A DNA stretch of 64,000 bases, taken from positions 2,162,001 to 2,226,000 of the forward strand of contig NZ_CP049740.1 of NCBI RefSeq assembly GCF_011100465.1. Reading direction: 5' to 3'. Shown here piece by piece: positions 1-9,401 of this stretch. The position numbers were made by a program, and so were the translations under genes. Position 1 is the first letter of the stretch. Each line of letters opens with the position of its first letter. Source of the DNA: Jeotgalibaca arthritidis. Its GTDB lineage: Bacteria; Bacillota; Bacilli; Lactobacillales; Aerococcaceae. The notes under the pieces are model-generated. The model made no database searches. It had not been told where the DNA came from and saw only the letters and a list, made by a program, of their open reading frames with translations.

Positions 1-391
1 CTCTGTTAAGAAACCTTTCTCAGGTTTGCCAGCTGGTACGATTATGGGACACGTCCATTTAACAGTTAGAGATTTAGTAGAGAACGGTGAATTCTATACG
101 AATATAATTGGTCTAGGACTAAAATCTGACTATTTCGGCCAAGCTAAATTCTTTGCATCGGGAGATTATCACCACCATGTTGGCTCAAACACTTGGGCTG
201 GAAAACTATTGCCACAACCAGAAGCAGACCAACTCGGAATGGCTTACTATACTTGGGTATTGCCAAACCAAGATGAATTGGTCGCTTTGAAAGGCCGCTT
301 TGATCAAAATGGTATTTCATACGAAGAAGAAGCTGGTGTTTTAAAAGCTAAAGATACAAATGGTATTTTGATGCATATCATCGTTAAATAA
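1..391 (+). CDS. VOC-family (glyoxalase fold) dioxygenase, CatE-like, 5' partial
   Basis: The reading frame is open from the window edge, so only the C-terminal half is present. The visible part contains one vicinal-oxygen-chelate module beginning GHVHLTVRDL, with the metal-ligand-type His in HVHLTV, a later YHHHVGSN stretch, and a closing DTNGILMHI. Two-module VOC proteins of about 280 residues such as Bacillus CatE (catechol-2,3-dioxygenase type) have this arrangement, so this is probably module two. The exact substrate cannot be told. An in-frame TTG at 26 is not a believable start because coding sequence runs through it. A terminator-like hairpin follows at about 550. Confidence 0.75.
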   Translation, partial: SVKKPFSGLPAGTIMGHVHLTVRDLVENGEFYTNIIGLGLKSDYFGQAKFFASGDYHHHVGSNTWAGKLLPQPEADQLGMAYYTWVLPNQDELVALKGRFDQNGISYEEEAGVLKAKDTNGILMHIIVK

Positions 392-412
392 TGAATAAAA
401 GGAGAGTGGGAA

Positions 413-517
413 AAAAGGCGTTCAGCCCCGAATCACTGGAGCGAATAAGCGCAAGATGGTTGCAGACCATCTGAGCATGATTCGTGAAGTGGACGTCGGG
501 GCTGCCTTTTTGAGCAC
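413..517 (+). other. structured intergenic element (nested hairpin, CAGCCCCGA...TCGGGGCTG)
   Basis: No gene fits here. The outer arms CAGCCCCGA (423-431) and TCGGGGCTG (496-504) pair perfectly and are followed by CCTTTTT. Inside, AGATGGT and ACCATCT form a second perfect stem, and CGAATCA/TGATTCG offers an alternative pairing that competes with the outer stem. The layout resembles dispersed intergenic structured elements of Lactobacillales, although I cannot name a family. It may be a terminator-like repeat, a small RNA or the 3' UTR of the VOC gene. Confidence 0.5.
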
Positions 518-548
518 ATTTACGCTACATTATTCGGGTATAGGAAAG

Positions 549-580
549 AGGCTGGGAGTTTTTTCCCAGCCCCTATTTTT
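549..580 (+). terminator. intrinsic terminator
   Basis: GGCTGGGA (550-557) pairs with TCCCAGCC (564-571) around a T-rich loop, followed by CCTATTTTT. It closes the rightward unit and lies just beyond the 3' end of the leftward GT32 gene. Confidence 0.7.
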
Positions 581-1205
581 ATAGCCAAGACCCCGAATAC
601 TGATGAATGCCATAAGTTTCTTCTCCGGCGTTGATTTCTTGCGTCCAATAGCTTTTTGGTGAAAAGTAGATACGGGGAAAGATTGTCACATCCATCACGG
701 TCTGCTTTTCATTATTTAGTAAGAGACCATTTTCTTGAAAAATTTCAGTAATACGAATCACGTTGGTTGTTTCATCATAAGACCCATCATCATTGATGAA
801 ATGACGGTCATTATAATCGTCATAAAGTTGTTTGAAGGTCGGATGATTTTCTTTGGCAGCAATAATAGCCGTTGAAATGGTTGTTTCCACTTCGAAGCCC
901 ATAAAAGCATCCAATTTAAGTAGCGGATCAAGTGGTTTAATAACCTCCATATCTGTATCCATATAGATACCACCGTATTGTGTTAAGGCATAGAGTCGAG
1001 CAACATCAGAAACAAAAGCCCATTTTTTAGCTTGATAAGCTTCTTTCACATAATCGCCCATTTGATCAACATTAAAATTGTCTTCATTCCACACCATAAC
1101 TTTGTAGTCAGGGCAGTATTTTTCCCAAGTTGCTATTATTTTTTCTTCTTTTTGGCCTAATGGATTGCCACCGAACCAGCAGTAATGAATAATTTTGGGT
1201 ATCAT
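579..1205 (-). CDS. GT32-family glycosyltransferase (capsule/OCH1-like)
   Basis: A 208-residue soluble protein. It begins IPKIIHYCWFGG, the typical opening of the GT32 'glycosyltransferase sugar-binding region containing DXD motif' family. The signature GGIYMDTDMEV places the metal- and nucleotide-sugar-binding DXD at residues 83-85. Such enzymes add a sugar to surface polysaccharide or glycolipid in the cytoplasm; donor and acceptor are unknown. The start is supported by AAGGAGG about 10 bases upstream. It stands alone, facing away from the lysine transporter, with no other polysaccharide genes nearby, so it may act on a glycan made elsewhere. Confidence 0.8.
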   Translation of the reverse strand: MIPKIIHYCWFGGNPLGQKEEKIIATWEKYCPDYKVMVWNEDNFNVDQMGDYVKEAYQAKKWAFVSDVARLYALTQYGGIYMDTDMEVIKPLDPLLKLDAFMGFEVETTISTAIIAAKENHPTFKQLYDDYNDRHFINDDGSYDETTNVIRITEIFQENGLLLNNEKQTVMDVTIFPRIYFSPKSYWTQEINAGEETYGIHQYSGSWL

Positions 1206-1294
1206 ATCACATGTCCTCCTTCTTCAAATCCTATTATTATTGTAACGAACAGCTATATTTTTGCCTAATCATATGCTAGATTAACGATCTGAGG

Positions 1295-1323
1295 TTGACA
1301 TTCGCTTTGCTATCTATTATAGT
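1295..1323 (+). promoter_or_regulatory. sigma-A promoter for the lysine-transport operon
   Basis: TTGACA (1295-1300), 17-base spacer, TATAGT (1318-1323). It lies just upstream of the L-box aptamer, so transcription starts before the riboswitch. Confidence 0.8.
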
Positions 1324-1345
1324 TACACCAGTAGAATATCAAAAC

Positions 1346-1541
1346 AATATGAATTAGAGGACGCGAAAACCATCAGTAGGAAACGAAAGGGGAATTCGCC
1401 GAAGTGCCGTTTAGGTGCTGGGTCTATGCTGAATAAGTATAGGACTGTCGAGATAAAATGCCCATTTTATCTTTTGAAGCGCTGTTCATATTGGGGCAAA
1501 AGGACGATACCAATCGTGGGCCTTTTGCTCACGGTTTTTTT
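1346..1541 (+). promoter_or_regulatory. lysine riboswitch (L-box) with terminator
   Basis: The conserved L-box blocks AGAGGACGCGA, AGTAGGAAACGAAAGGGGAA, CGCCGAAG and GCTGGGTC appear in order. The P1 stem AATATGAA (1346-1353) pairs with TTCATATT (1485-1492). The expression platform has GGGCAAAAGG (1494-1503), which can pair with CCTTTTGCTC (1521-1530) as antiterminator. The competing terminator is CGTGGGC/GCTCACG (1515-1533) followed by seven T. Lysine binding is known to favour termination, so the genes downstream should be on when lysine is scarce. This identifies the following ABC system as a lysine importer. Confidence 0.93.
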
Positions 1542-1576
1542 GTATTCTCAATACAAATAAAAGGGAGTCGTTTCGT

Positions 1577-2412
1577 ATGAGAAAGAAATTTAATTATGCT
1601 GCTATGTTGTTAGGATCGCTAGCTTTGTTAGTTGCTTGTGGTAATGGTAGTAACGCAGAGTCATCAGCTGCAGAGGATGATCAGTTTGTTGTTGGACTGG
1701 AGGCTGCCTATGCCCCTTATAACTGGACGCAACTAGATGACAGTAACGGCGGTGTTCCGATTGACGGTACAAATGAATATGCTGGTGGCTATGACGTTGA
1801 GATTGCAAAGAAAATCGCTGAAGGTTTGGGACAAGAACTAGTTATCGTTAAGACAGAATGGGATGGCTTAGTACCAGCTCTTCAAGCTAAGAAAATTGAT
1901 GCCATTATCGCTGGTATGTCTCCAACAGAAGAAAGAAAACAAACCATTTCCTTTAGTGATCCTTATTTAGAGTCGCAATTGGTTATGGTAGTCGCTTCAG
2001 ATAGTGACTTCGTTAATGCCACAAAACTAGCAGATTTTAACTCTGCAAAGGTAACGGCTCAGTTGAATACCTTCCATTATAATGTCATTGACCAAATTGA
2101 AGGTGTTAACAAGCAAACAGCAATGGAAAATTTCTCTGCTATGCGTGTGGCGCTTCAAGCAGGTGTGATTATGGCTATGTATCAGAATATCCTGAGGCAG
2201 TAAGTGCATCAAATGCAAATAGTGATTTTAGTTTTGTTGAATTCGAAGATGGTTTCAAAACAAGTCCAGAAGATACGACAATTGCGATTGGCGTACGTAA
2301 AGACGAAGCAGATTTAGACAAAATGAATGCCATTTTAAGCGAAATCTCTGACGAAGAGAGACAAGAAATCATGGATGCTGCGGTTGCTAATCAACCAGCA
2401 GCCCAACAATAG
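1577..2412 (+). pseudogene. lysine ABC transporter substrate-binding lipoprotein, single-base frameshift
   Basis: The protein starts with a lipoprotein signal ending LLVACG (lipobox Cys). The body is a family-3 periplasmic-binding domain with EAAYAPYNW, YDVEIAKKIAEGLG and AIIAGMSPTEERKQTISFS. The frame stops at 2203. The missing C-terminus continues in another frame from about 2170 (reading GYVSEYPEAVSASN) to the TAG at 2412. Near 2170 the DNA reads GTGATTATGGC where GTGATTGATGGC would keep frame, so one G appears lost. This is either a real recent mutation or a sequencing error. Permease and ATPase genes downstream are intact. ATG 1577 has AAGGGAG upstream. Confidence 0.85.
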
Positions 2413-2428
2413 TAGGAGCTGACATCAA

Positions 2429-3181
2429 TTGAGTCATTTATGGAATATTTTTCAAAATAATGCACCGCTTTTCTTAAATGGTGCTTGGGTTACTTTATAC
2501 ATTTCAATGATCGGGACCATTATTGGTCTCCTCATTGGTCTTGTTCTTGGTGTGATTCGCACCATCCCACATCCAGACAAAGGCTTTAAGCGCTACGCTT
2601 TAAAAGGTCTGCATCTTTTAACAACCATTTATATTGAATTCTTCCGTGGTACGCCGATGATCGTGCAAGCAATGGTGATTTATTACGGATCTGCCATTGC
2701 ATTTGGTTGGGATATGAACCGTATTTTTGCCGCTATTTTTATTGTTTCGATTAATACAGGCGCATATATCACTGAGATCGTTCGCGGTGGGATTTTATCA
2801 ATTGATAAAGGCCAATATGAAGGTGCAGAAGCAATTGGGATGTCTCACTTTCAAACGATGAGAATTGTCATTATGCCACAAGTATGGCGGAATATTTTAC
2901 CAGCGACTGGTAATGAATTTGTTATTAATATTAAAGACACATCTGTTTTAAATGTTATTTCAGTAACGGAATTGTTCTTTCAAACAAAAACAGTATCAGG
3001 GATTAACTTTGATTACTTCGGGCCGTTTACAGTAGCTTGTATTTTGTATTTAATTATGACATTCTCGGTGACGCGTATCTTACGTTTTCTTGAGAAAAAA
3101 CTAGACGGACCAACACATTATGATCTGGTTGGTGGTAATCAAAACCAAGTGATCACGTTAGATAAAGAGGTGCAAAGTTAA
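2429..3181 (+). CDS. amino acid (lysine) ABC transporter permease
   Basis: A 250-residue inner-membrane protein with about five transmembrane segments and the conserved coupling loop [18 protein letters not shown], typical of HisM/GlnP-type polar amino acid permeases. It presumably forms a homodimer with the neighbouring ATPase. The TTG start at 2429 is chosen because AGGAG lies 10 bases upstream and the first transmembrane helix follows directly. It sits 16 bases after the frameshifted binding-protein gene, and its TAA overlaps the ATG of the ATPase gene. The lysine assignment rests on the upstream L-box. Confidence 0.9.
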   Translation: MSHLWNIFQNNAPLFLNGAWVTLYISMIGTIIGLLIGLVLGVIRTIPHPDKGFKRYALKGLHLLTTIYIEFFRGTPMIVQAMVIYYGSAIAFGWDMNRIFAAIFIVSINTGAYITEIVRGGILSIDKGQYEGAEAIGMSHFQTMRIVIMPQVWRNILPATGNEFVINIKDTSVLNVISVTELFFQTKTVSGINFDYFGPFTVACILYLIMTFSVTRILRFLEKKLDGPTHYDLVGGNQNQVITLDKEVQS

Positions 3182-3924
3182 TGACTTCTGTAATGAAAAT
3201 TAAAGGGCTGAGCAAAAAGTTCGGCGAACGCGAAGTTCTTAAGAATATTAATTTTGAAGTAGAAGAAGGTAAAGTCGTTTGTCTAATTGGTGCATCGGGG
3301 TCAGGTAAATCAACCTTATTGCGTTGCTTAAATTTATTAGAAAAACCAACGACTGGTGATATTATTTACCGAGATGACAGTATTTTAGAAGACTCCCTAA
3401 ATTTATTCCAATATCGTTCAAAAGTAGGAATGGTCTTCCAACACTTTAATTTATTTAATAACTTAAATGTGCTTGAAAACTGTATGACTGGCCAAATTAA
3501 TGTTTTAAAAGTAAGCAAAGAAGAAGCTGAAAAAAGAGCCTTACACTTCTTGGAAGAAGTGGGTATGGGACAATTTATCCATGCTCGTCCTGCACAACTA
3601 TCAGGTGGTCAAAAGCAACGTGTCGCTATTGCACGCGCACTAGCAATGGAGCCAGATTTACTGTTATTTGATGAACCAACATCAGCACTCGATCCACAAA
3701 CGGTTGGAGAAGTGTTGCGTGTTATGAAACAGCTAGCAGATAAGGGGCTGACTATGGTCGTTGTAACCCATGAGATGCAATTTGCGCGTGAAGTAGCAGA
3801 TCGTGTTGTCTTTATGGACCAAGGTGTTATTGCAGAAGAAGGATCACCTGAAGAAATCTTCAACAATCCGAAAGAAGAACGCACAAAAGAATTCTTAAGT
3901 CGTATTTTAGACTCACCATTCTAA
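3181..3924 (+). CDS. amino acid (lysine) ABC transporter ATP-binding protein
   Basis: A 247-residue ABC ATPase of the GlnQ/HisP class. Walker A is GASGSGKST, the signature is [15 protein letters not shown], Walker B is [13 protein letters not shown], and the switch histidine is in VVVTHEM. The gene starts on the last base of the permease stop codon, which implies translational coupling. It energises lysine uptake with the upstream permease and binding protein. A strong intrinsic terminator follows at about 3938. Confidence 0.92.
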   Translation: MTSVMKIKGLSKKFGEREVLKNINFEVEEGKVVCLIGASGSGKSTLLRCLNLLEKPTTGDIIYRDDSILEDSLNLFQYRSKVGMVFQHFNLFNNLNVLENCMTGQINVLKVSKEEAEKRALHFLEEVGMGQFIHARPAQLSGGQKQRVAIARALAMEPDLLLFDEPTSALDPQTVGEVLRVMKQLADKGLTMVVVTHEMQFAREVADRVVFMDQGVIAEEGSPEEIFNNPKEERTKEFLSRILDSPF

Positions 3925-3937
3925 ATAAAGAGGTAAA

Positions 3938-3972
3938 ACAGCCATTGCGACGATTGCAATGGCTGTTTTTTT
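3938..3972 (+). terminator. intrinsic terminator of the lysine-transport operon
   Basis: ACAGCCATTGC and GCAATGGCTGT form a perfect stem followed by seven T. Confidence 0.9.
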
Positions 3973-4052
3973 GTTGGTACAAATCAAAAAACAAGATAGT
4001 CAAATCCAATTATCCCGTTTATAATGACCATATTAATAAAGGGAGGTTAGCA

Positions 4053-4967
4053 ATGAATCAAAAATTAAAGGGTATATTACTATCCGGGTTAGGCGGTAGT
4101 TTATGGGGAGCATCTGGCATTTTTGCCCAACTACTATTTAGCGATTATCAAGCGTCAAGTGAATGGCTGGTGAGTACACGTTTAACGATGGCTGGGTTAT
4201 TAATCTTAACTTACAGCTCTATTCTTCGGAAAGATCCTATTTTTTCCATTTTTAAAAACAAGAAACATGTTTTGCAATTATTATTATTCTCATTAGTCGG
4301 TATGGTAGGCGTGCAATACCTCTTTTTCAAGGCTGTTGAAGTAAGTAGTGCCTCTTTAGCAACGATTCTACAGTTTACAGCACCAATTTTTGTTTACTTA
4401 TATACTTTAATTAGCCGAGAGAAAAAACTTTATGCTACTGAATTTGCACTCGTATTAGCGACTTTTTTCGGAGTCTTGCTTATCGTTACAAATGGGCAAT
4501 TTTCTAAGATGTCGGTCTCGTTAATCGGTTTTACCGTCGGAATAGGGTCAGCAGTCGCAGTTGCTTTTTACAGCATCCAACCCCGTAAAATTTTAGCAGT
4601 ATACGGCTCACCGATGATTGTAGGCTGGGGAATGCTAATTGGCGGACTGGTGTTTCAATTCATCCAACCATTCTGGCAACCAAGCTTTAGCTTAACCACT
4701 CATAGCGTCCTTCTTTTGACACTAATTATTGTGTTTGGGACTGCAGTTGCCTTTATTGCCTATCTTGCAAGTCTATCGTATATTGATCCATCCTTAGCCT
4801 CGATTATGACGGCCTTAGAACCCTTGCTTGCAGCTGTACTCTCAGTTGTCGTCTTTAAACACCAATTCGGCGTATTTGAACTAATCGGTATTGCGGTTGT
4901 ACTCGTTTCCGTGCTCCTCTTATCACGCTATAAACCAAAAAATAAAGTAGCAGAGACTCTCGGCTAA
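4053..4967 (+). CDS. EamA/DMT-family transporter
   Basis: About 304 residues with ten predicted hydrophobic segments arranged as two EamA repeats. The N-terminal repeat contains GSLWGASGIFAQ, and the second contains SYIDPSLASIMTALEPLLAAVLSVVVF, a typical EamA end. Family members export metabolites or amino acids. A longer frame reaches upstream through a terminator, so ATG 4053 is chosen, with GGGAGG just before it and a TATAAT at 4020-4025. It follows the lysine importer but has its own promoter. Whether it exports lysine or something else is unknown. Confidence 0.85.
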   Translation: MNQKLKGILLSGLGGSLWGASGIFAQLLFSDYQASSEWLVSTRLTMAGLLILTYSSILRKDPIFSIFKNKKHVLQLLLFSLVGMVGVQYLFFKAVEVSSASLATILQFTAPIFVYLYTLISREKKLYATEFALVLATFFGVLLIVTNGQFSKMSVSLIGFTVGIGSAVAVAFYSIQPRKILAVYGSPMIVGWGMLIGGLVFQFIQPFWQPSFSLTTHSVLLLTLIIVFGTAVAFIAYLASLSYIDPSLASIMTALEPLLAAVLSVVVFKHQFGVFELIGIAVVLVSVLLLSRYKPKNKVAETLG

Positions 4968-4969
4968 TA

Positions 4970-5019
4970 AAAAAAGAGCCGGTAGAAGGTGGGCAACCAC
5001 CAACTACCGGCTCTTTTTT
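4970..5019. terminator. bidirectional intrinsic terminator
   Basis: AAAAAAGAGCCGGTAG and CTACCGGCTCTTTTTTTT flank an unpaired loop. It serves the converging EamA and DUF59 genes. Confidence 0.9.
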
Positions 5020-5361
5020 TTATCCTGGATTAATTCCTAATGCGATTCGACCGAAGCGACTAATGCGTGTCATCTTCCAAGCAGGGCTCCACACAATTTT
5101 AACATCGACGGCAGTAATACCATCAATCTGCAGTAATCCCTCTTTTATTTCACCTGGAACGGATTCGATACAGTCACATCCAATGCCGGTAAAGGTCGTT
5201 GTTACTTCGCAAAGTCCGTCCTCAGACAGTTGAATATCGTACACGAGGCCAAGGTTGTAAATATCTAGGCCGATTTCTGGATCAAAAATATTTTCAAGTT
5301 TTTTAATAATCTCATCGCTGCGTTCTTGAGCGCGTTCATTCATAGTGATTAATTCTGGCAT
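5020..5361 (-). CDS. metal-sulfur cluster assembly factor (DUF59/MIP18, PaaD-like)
   Basis: A 113-residue protein. The DUF59 core IFDPEIGLDIYNLGLVYDIQ is followed by the family's conserved Cys segment (TGIGCDCIESVPG) and VDVKIVWSPAWKMTRIS. Such proteins help mature Fe-S proteins, as SufT and the eukaryotic MIP18 do. It is monocistronic and lies divergently from ilvD, whose product is a cluster-dependent dehydratase; a link is possible but not shown. ATG 5361 has AAAGGAA about 10 bases upstream. Confidence 0.88.
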   Translation of the reverse strand: MPELITMNERAQERSDEIIKKLENIFDPEIGLDIYNLGLVYDIQLSEDGLCEVTTTFTGIGCDCIESVPGEIKEGLLQIDGITAVDVKIVWSPAWKMTRISRFGRIALGINPG

Positions 5362-5559
5362 AACTATCGATTCCTTTCAAACTTACAATAATTAATTTTC
5401 TTTATTTTTTCATGAAATACTCATTTTTGCAAGTAGATAATTTCATCATTTTTTCATATGGCACTGGCAGATTATTTTCTTTCTGTTAGAATATAATTAA
5501 GATCATATGAAAACACCATAAAAATAACCGAGCAAGAAAGTTGAAAGGAGTGTCTGTTA

Positions 5560-7263
5560 ATGACAAGCGAACAACCCAAAAAAGATATCAGAATCCGAAG
5601 TAATGTGTATGACAGTGTTGTAAAATCACCTAACCGCGCCATGTTACGCGCAACAGGAATGGGGGATGATGAGTTTAAGCAACCGATTATTGGTGTTATC
5701 AGTACATGGGCAGAAAACACGCCATGTAACATCCATCTCCATGATTTAGGGAAATTAGCGAAAAAGGGTATTCGAACAGCTGGTGGCTGGCCCGTTCAGT
5801 TTGGAACAATTACGGTTGCAGATGGCATTGCTATGGGAACACCAGGAATGCGTTATTCATTACCATCACGTGATATTATTGCCGATTCAGTTGAAGCAGC
5901 AGTTGGCGGACACAACTGTGACGCCTTTGTCGCTATCGGAGGCTGTGATAAGAATATGCCGGGCTGTATGATAGCTATTGCTAACTCGCAAATCCCATCG
6001 ATTTTCGTTTATGGTGGGACTATTGCACCAGGGAAACTAGATGGCAAGGACATTGACTTAGTATCAGTCTTTGAAGCAATCGGCCAATGGAATAATAATG
6101 ATATGACAGAGGAAGAAGTACGTCGAATTGAATGTAATGCCTGTCCAGGACCAGGTGGTTGTGGTGGAATGTATACGGCCAATACGATGGCATCTGCGAT
6201 TGAAGCAATGGGGATGAGCTTACCAGGATCCTCTTCACACCCTGCGACAACAGAAGATAAATTAAAAGACGTGGAAGCAGCTGGTGAAGCTGTTTATAAA
6301 CTACTGGAAAATCAAATTTACCCGCGCGACATTATGACTAGAAAAGCCTTTGAAAATGCGATTACCGTTGTTATGGCGCTAGGTGGATCAACCAATGCCA
6401 TTCTTCACTTGATGGCGATGGCTCATGCTGCAAATGTTGAATTAACGTTGGACGACTTCAACGATTTTCAAGAAAAAGTTCCTCATTTGGCTGACTTGAA
6501 GCCAAGTGGGCAGTATGTTTTCCAAGACCTTTATGAAGTAGGTGGCGTGCCAGCTGTTATGAAGTACCTTTACGAAAATGGCTTTATTCACGGCGATTGT
6601 TTAACAGTTACAGGTAAGACGATTGCTGAAAACTTAGCAGAAGTCCCATCACTGAAAGAAGGACAACAAGTTATTATGCCGCTTGAAAATCCAAAACGTA
6701 AAGATGGTCCACTTATTGTTCTTCACGGTAACTTATCACCAGACGGATCAGTTGCTAAAGTATCAGGTGTAAAAGTTCGTCGACATGAAGGACCAGCTAA
6801 AGTGTTTAATACTGAAGAAGAAGCCATCCAAGCTGTTCTAGCAGATGATATTGTCGATGGCGATGTGGTTGCAGTTCGTTATGTTGGACCAAAAGGCGGC
6901 CCGGGAATGCCAGAAATGTTGTCACTTTCAAGTATGATTGTTGGGAAAGGTCAAGGAGAAACCGTTGCGCTTATTACCGATGGGCGTTTCTCTGGTGGAA
7001 CTTACGGTTTAGTTGTAGGTCATATTGCACCTGAAGCCCAAGTTGGTGGCCCAATTGCGCTACTGAAAACAGGTGATACGGTTATTATTGATCAGGATAC
7101 TAAAGAGTTAACAATGGTTGTTTCTGATGAAGAACTTGCTAAACGTCGTGATGCACTTGTCTTGCCAGACTTGCATTCTAGAGGTGTATTAGGCAAGTAC
7201 GCTCATATTGTTTCTAGCTCATCTAAAGGAGCTATTACTGACTTTTGGAAAAAAGACGAGTAG
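5560..7263 (+). CDS. ilvD: dihydroxy-acid dehydratase
   Basis: 567 residues, the normal length. It dehydrates 2,3-dihydroxy-3-methylvalerate and -isovalerate to the 2-keto acids of isoleucine and valine synthesis. The cluster ligand motifs [10 protein letters not shown] and [16 protein letters not shown] are intact, as are the C-terminal [11 protein letters not shown] and [10 protein letters not shown]. Mg2+ and an Fe-S cluster are required in this family. GAAAGGAG precedes ATG 5560. A TATAAT at 5492-5497 lies upstream with only a weak -35. ilvD has its own promoter region, and a new promoter plus attenuator separates it from ilvB. Confidence 0.97.
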   Translation: MTSEQPKKDIRIRSNVYDSVVKSPNRAMLRATGMGDDEFKQPIIGVISTWAENTPCNIHLHDLGKLAKKGIRTAGGWPVQFGTITVADGIAMGTPGMRYSLPSRDIIADSVEAAVGGHNCDAFVAIGGCDKNMPGCMIAIANSQIPSIFVYGGTIAPGKLDGKDIDLVSVFEAIGQWNNNDMTEEEVRRIECNACPGPGGCGGMYTANTMASAIEAMGMSLPGSSSHPATTEDKLKDVEAAGEAVYKLLENQIYPRDIMTRKAFENAITVVMALGGSTNAILHLMAMAHAANVELTLDDFNDFQEKVPHLADLKPSGQYVFQDLYEVGGVPAVMKYLYENGFIHGDCLTVTGKTIAENLAEVPSLKEGQQVIMPLENPKRKDGPLIVLHGNLSPDGSVAKVSGVKVRRHEGPAKVFNTEEEAIQAVLADDIVDGDVVAVRYVGPKGGPGMPEMLSLSSMIVGKGQGETVALITDGRFSGGTYGLVVGHIAPEAQVGGPIALLKTGDTVIIDQDTKELTMVVSDEELAKRRDALVLPDLHSRGVLGKYAHIVSSSSKGAITDFWKKDE

Positions 7264-7301
7264 TAATATTCACTTATAATTAAAAAAAGATAAAAAAAGC
7301 A

Positions 7302-7330
7302 TTGACACTTTGAATGAGTTAGATTAATAT
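7302..7330 (+). promoter_or_regulatory. sigma-A promoter of the ilvBNC unit
   Basis: TTGACA (7302-7307), 17-base spacer, TAATAT (7325-7330). It lies about 45 bases before the leader peptide. Confidence 0.82.
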
Positions 7331-7374
7331 TATATTCACATTAGAAATTAATTAAATTTAGGGGAGCGGTTCTC

Positions 7375-7431
7375 ATGGGAAACAATTGCATGCCAACAAA
7401 CAATTTATTATTAATTAGCGTCATTAGATAG
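7375..7431 (+). CDS. ilvB leader peptide (MGNNCMPTNNLLLISVIR)
   Basis: An 18-codon frame with AGGGGAG eight bases before the ATG. Its last eight residues hold three Leu, two Ile and one Val, as expected for a sensor of branched-chain aminoacyl-tRNA supply. The TAG stop (7429-7431) touches the first base of attenuator segment 1, which is the geometry ribosome-mediated attenuation needs. The leader of ilvA at 11780 ends in a near-identical way. It is too short to have another obvious role. Confidence 0.85.
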   Translation: MGNNCMPTNNLLLISVIR

Positions 7432-7613
7432 TGTTTGTATCTTCTCAACGGATACAGACACGTGAAACGAGAGTTTGTATCTATGAGGTGCTAATTTAGT
7501 TTGTTACGCCTGTATAGATGATAAAAAATCTAATCAGGCTATGCTCCCTAATTTTATGGACACATTTAAAGGCCTAGTTAGATTTTTATAAATCTAGCTA
7601 GGTCTTTTGTTTT
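7431..7613 (+). promoter_or_regulatory. seven-segment leader-peptide attenuator before ilvB
   Basis: Successive segments are 1 (7431-7441), 2 (7451-7461), 3 (7473-7490), 4 (7507-7519), 5 (7524-7539), 6 (7571-7587) and 7 (7590-7604). Pairings seen: 1:2 is 11 bp (GTGTTTGTATC/GATACAGACAC). 2:3 is 9 bp. 3:4 is ATCTAT plus AGGTG with ATAGAT plus CGCCT. 4:5 is GCCTGTATAGAT with ATCTAATCAGGC. 5:6 is AAAAATCTAATCAGGC with GCCTAGTTAGATTTTT. 6:7 is a 15-base terminator stem followed by TTTTGTTTTT. Each segment can pair with either neighbour, so 1:2+3:4+5:6 (readthrough) and 2:3+4:5+6:7 (stop) are alternatives. No T-box motif is present. Confidence 0.85.
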
Positions 7614-7667
7614 TAATAAAAATGATTTAACCATGATAACGTTTAAGCTAACCAAGGAGGATGGAAC

Positions 7668-9401
7668 ATGAGTACAGAAGAAATGCCCAAAACAAAACGA
7701 AAGCGGAACGGAGCAGATTTATTTGTTCAATCATTAATTGACGCAGACGTTGAAGTTGTCTTCGGTTACCCGGGTGGTGCTGTCTTACCGATTTACGATG
7801 CGCTGTACCGTGCTAAGCCAAACTTCAAACATATTATGTGCCGTCACGAACAAGGGTTAATCCATGGAGCAGAAGGTTACGCTCGCGTAACCGGTAAACC
7901 CGGTGTGGTTATTGCAACTTCTGGTCCAGGCGGAACGAATTTAATTACTGGTATTGCGGATGCTATGATCGATTCACTACCAATTGTTATTTTTACTGGT
8001 CAAGTATCAGCTGCTTTTATTGGATCGGATGCCTTCCAAGAAGCAGATATGATTGGTTTGACAACACCCATTACGAAGCATAACTATCAAGTTCAAGATG
8101 TTCATGATTTACCAAGAATTATTAAAGAAGCTTTTCATATTGCGACAACGGGTCGTAAGGGTCCTGTTGTGATTGATTTACCTAAAAACGTTGCAGAAAC
8201 TTTTTTAGATACAGATGAGTTTGATACTGATTTTTATCTACCAGGCTATCAGCCAACGGTTTATCCGAATCAATTGCAAATCCAGCGTTTGATGAATGAA
8301 TTAAAAGTAGCTGAAAGACCGCTATTACTAGTAGGAGCTGGTGTGAAGTTTGCGGAAGCCCACAAAGAGCTCTATGACTTTGCGGTTAAACACAACATTC
8401 CTGTTGTAACGACACTTCAAGGTTTAGGTGCCTTTCCAGAAACTCACCCGCAAGCATTAGGTATGGGTGGGATGCACGGCAGCTATGCCGCTAACAAAGC
8501 CATTCAAGCCTGTGACTTTTTAATTAATATTGGATCACGGTTTGATGATCGTCTGACTGGGAATCTAAGTAAATTTGCGACACAAGCAGTTGTTGCTCAC
8601 ATTGATGTTGATTCAGCAGAGATTGGTAAAAATGTCCCAACTAAATATCCGATTGTATCAGATGCCAAAGAAGCCTTGATTAAACTCTTGGAAATTGATA
8701 TTGATCAACTAGATATTAGTGATTGGGAAGCTGAAACGCAAACCAATAAAAATGACTACCCATTCTGGTACCAAAACAAAGAAGATAGCATTTCACCGCA
8801 ATGGTTGATTGAAGAAATCTACCATGCGACTGAAGGTAAGGCAGTAGTCGTAACTGATGTGGGTCAACACCAAATGTGGGCAGGACAATTTTATAAATAT
8901 GACCAACCACACAACTTTGTTACGTCAGGTGGGCTGGGTACGATGGGCTTCGGCCTTCCAGCTGCTCTAGGCGCTCAAATTGGCCGACCTGGTGAAACAG
9001 TTGTTGCAATCCTTGGTGACGGTGGTATTCAAATGACTAGTCAGGAATTAGCGACTATTAAGGATTACGACTTGCCTGTCAAGGTTGTTATTGTCAATAA
9101 CGAATCACTCGGAATGGTCCGCCAGTGGCAAGAAATTATTTATGAAGAACGCTACTCTGAATCACTACTTGGAGGAGGCAGAAACCCTGACTTTGTCTTA
9201 CTAGCAGAGAGCTATGGCATCAAAGGTGTTCGCATTAGCCAAGAGACAGAAGTGAAAGAGGCCTTAAGAGCAGCCTTCGATTATGATGGACCTGTCGTAA
9301 TTGATGCTCGTGTCACACCAAATGAAAAAGTATTTCCGATGGTGCCGGCCGGAAAAGGAAATGACGAAATGATTGGAGTGAAGCCGCCATGCGAAGAATA
9401 G
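7668..9401 (+). CDS. ilvB: acetolactate synthase large subunit
   Basis: 577 residues. It condenses pyruvate with pyruvate or 2-ketobutyrate, using thiamine diphosphate. Seen: the catalytic Glu region [16 protein letters not shown], the [23 protein letters not shown]-type ThDP/Mg site (GDGG...NN at the end), and the FAD-domain [14 protein letters not shown] 7668 has AAGGAGG upstream. It follows the leader attenuator and overlaps ilvN by 13 bases. The C-terminus ([10 protein letters not shown]) is short but complete. Confidence 0.97.
   Translation: MSTEEMPKTKRKRNGADLFVQSLIDADVEVVFGYPGGAVLPIYDALYRAKPNFKHIMCRHEQGLIHGAEGYARVTGKPGVVIATSGPGGTNLITGIADAMIDSLPIVIFTGQVSAAFIGSDAFQEADMIGLTTPITKHNYQVQDVHDLPRIIKEAFHIATTGRKGPVVIDLPKNVAETFLDTDEFDTDFYLPGYQPTVYPNQLQIQRLMNELKVAERPLLLVGAGVKFAEAHKELYDFAVKHNIPVVTTLQGLGAFPETHPQALGMGGMHGSYAANKAIQACDFLINIGSRFDDRLTGNLSKFATQAVVAHIDVDSAEIGKNVPTKYPIVSDAKEALIKLLEIDIDQLDISDWEAETQTNKNDYPFWYQNKEDSISPQWLIEEIYHATEGKAVVVTDVGQHQMWAGQFYKYDQPHNFVTSGGLGTMGFGLPAALGAQIGRPGETVVAILGDGGIQMTSQELATIKDYDLPVKVVIVNNESLGMVRQWQEIIYEERYSESLLGGGRNPDFVLLAESYGIKGVRISQETEVKEALRAAFDYDGPVVIDARVTPNEKVFPMVPAGKGNDEMIGVKPPCEE

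Noticed and set aside
3945-4052. N-terminal extension of the EamA protein
   Set aside because: It would run through an intrinsic terminator. ATG 4053 has a proper GGGAGG site and begins at the first conserved segment.
5394-5430. CodY box upstream of ilvD
   Set aside because: The AATTTTC-like run does not complete the AATTTTCWGAAAATT palindrome; too many mismatches in an AT-rich gap.
7431-7613. T-box before ilvB
   Set aside because: No AGGGTGGnACCGCG core or Stem I motifs; instead a leader peptide and alternating stems explain the region.
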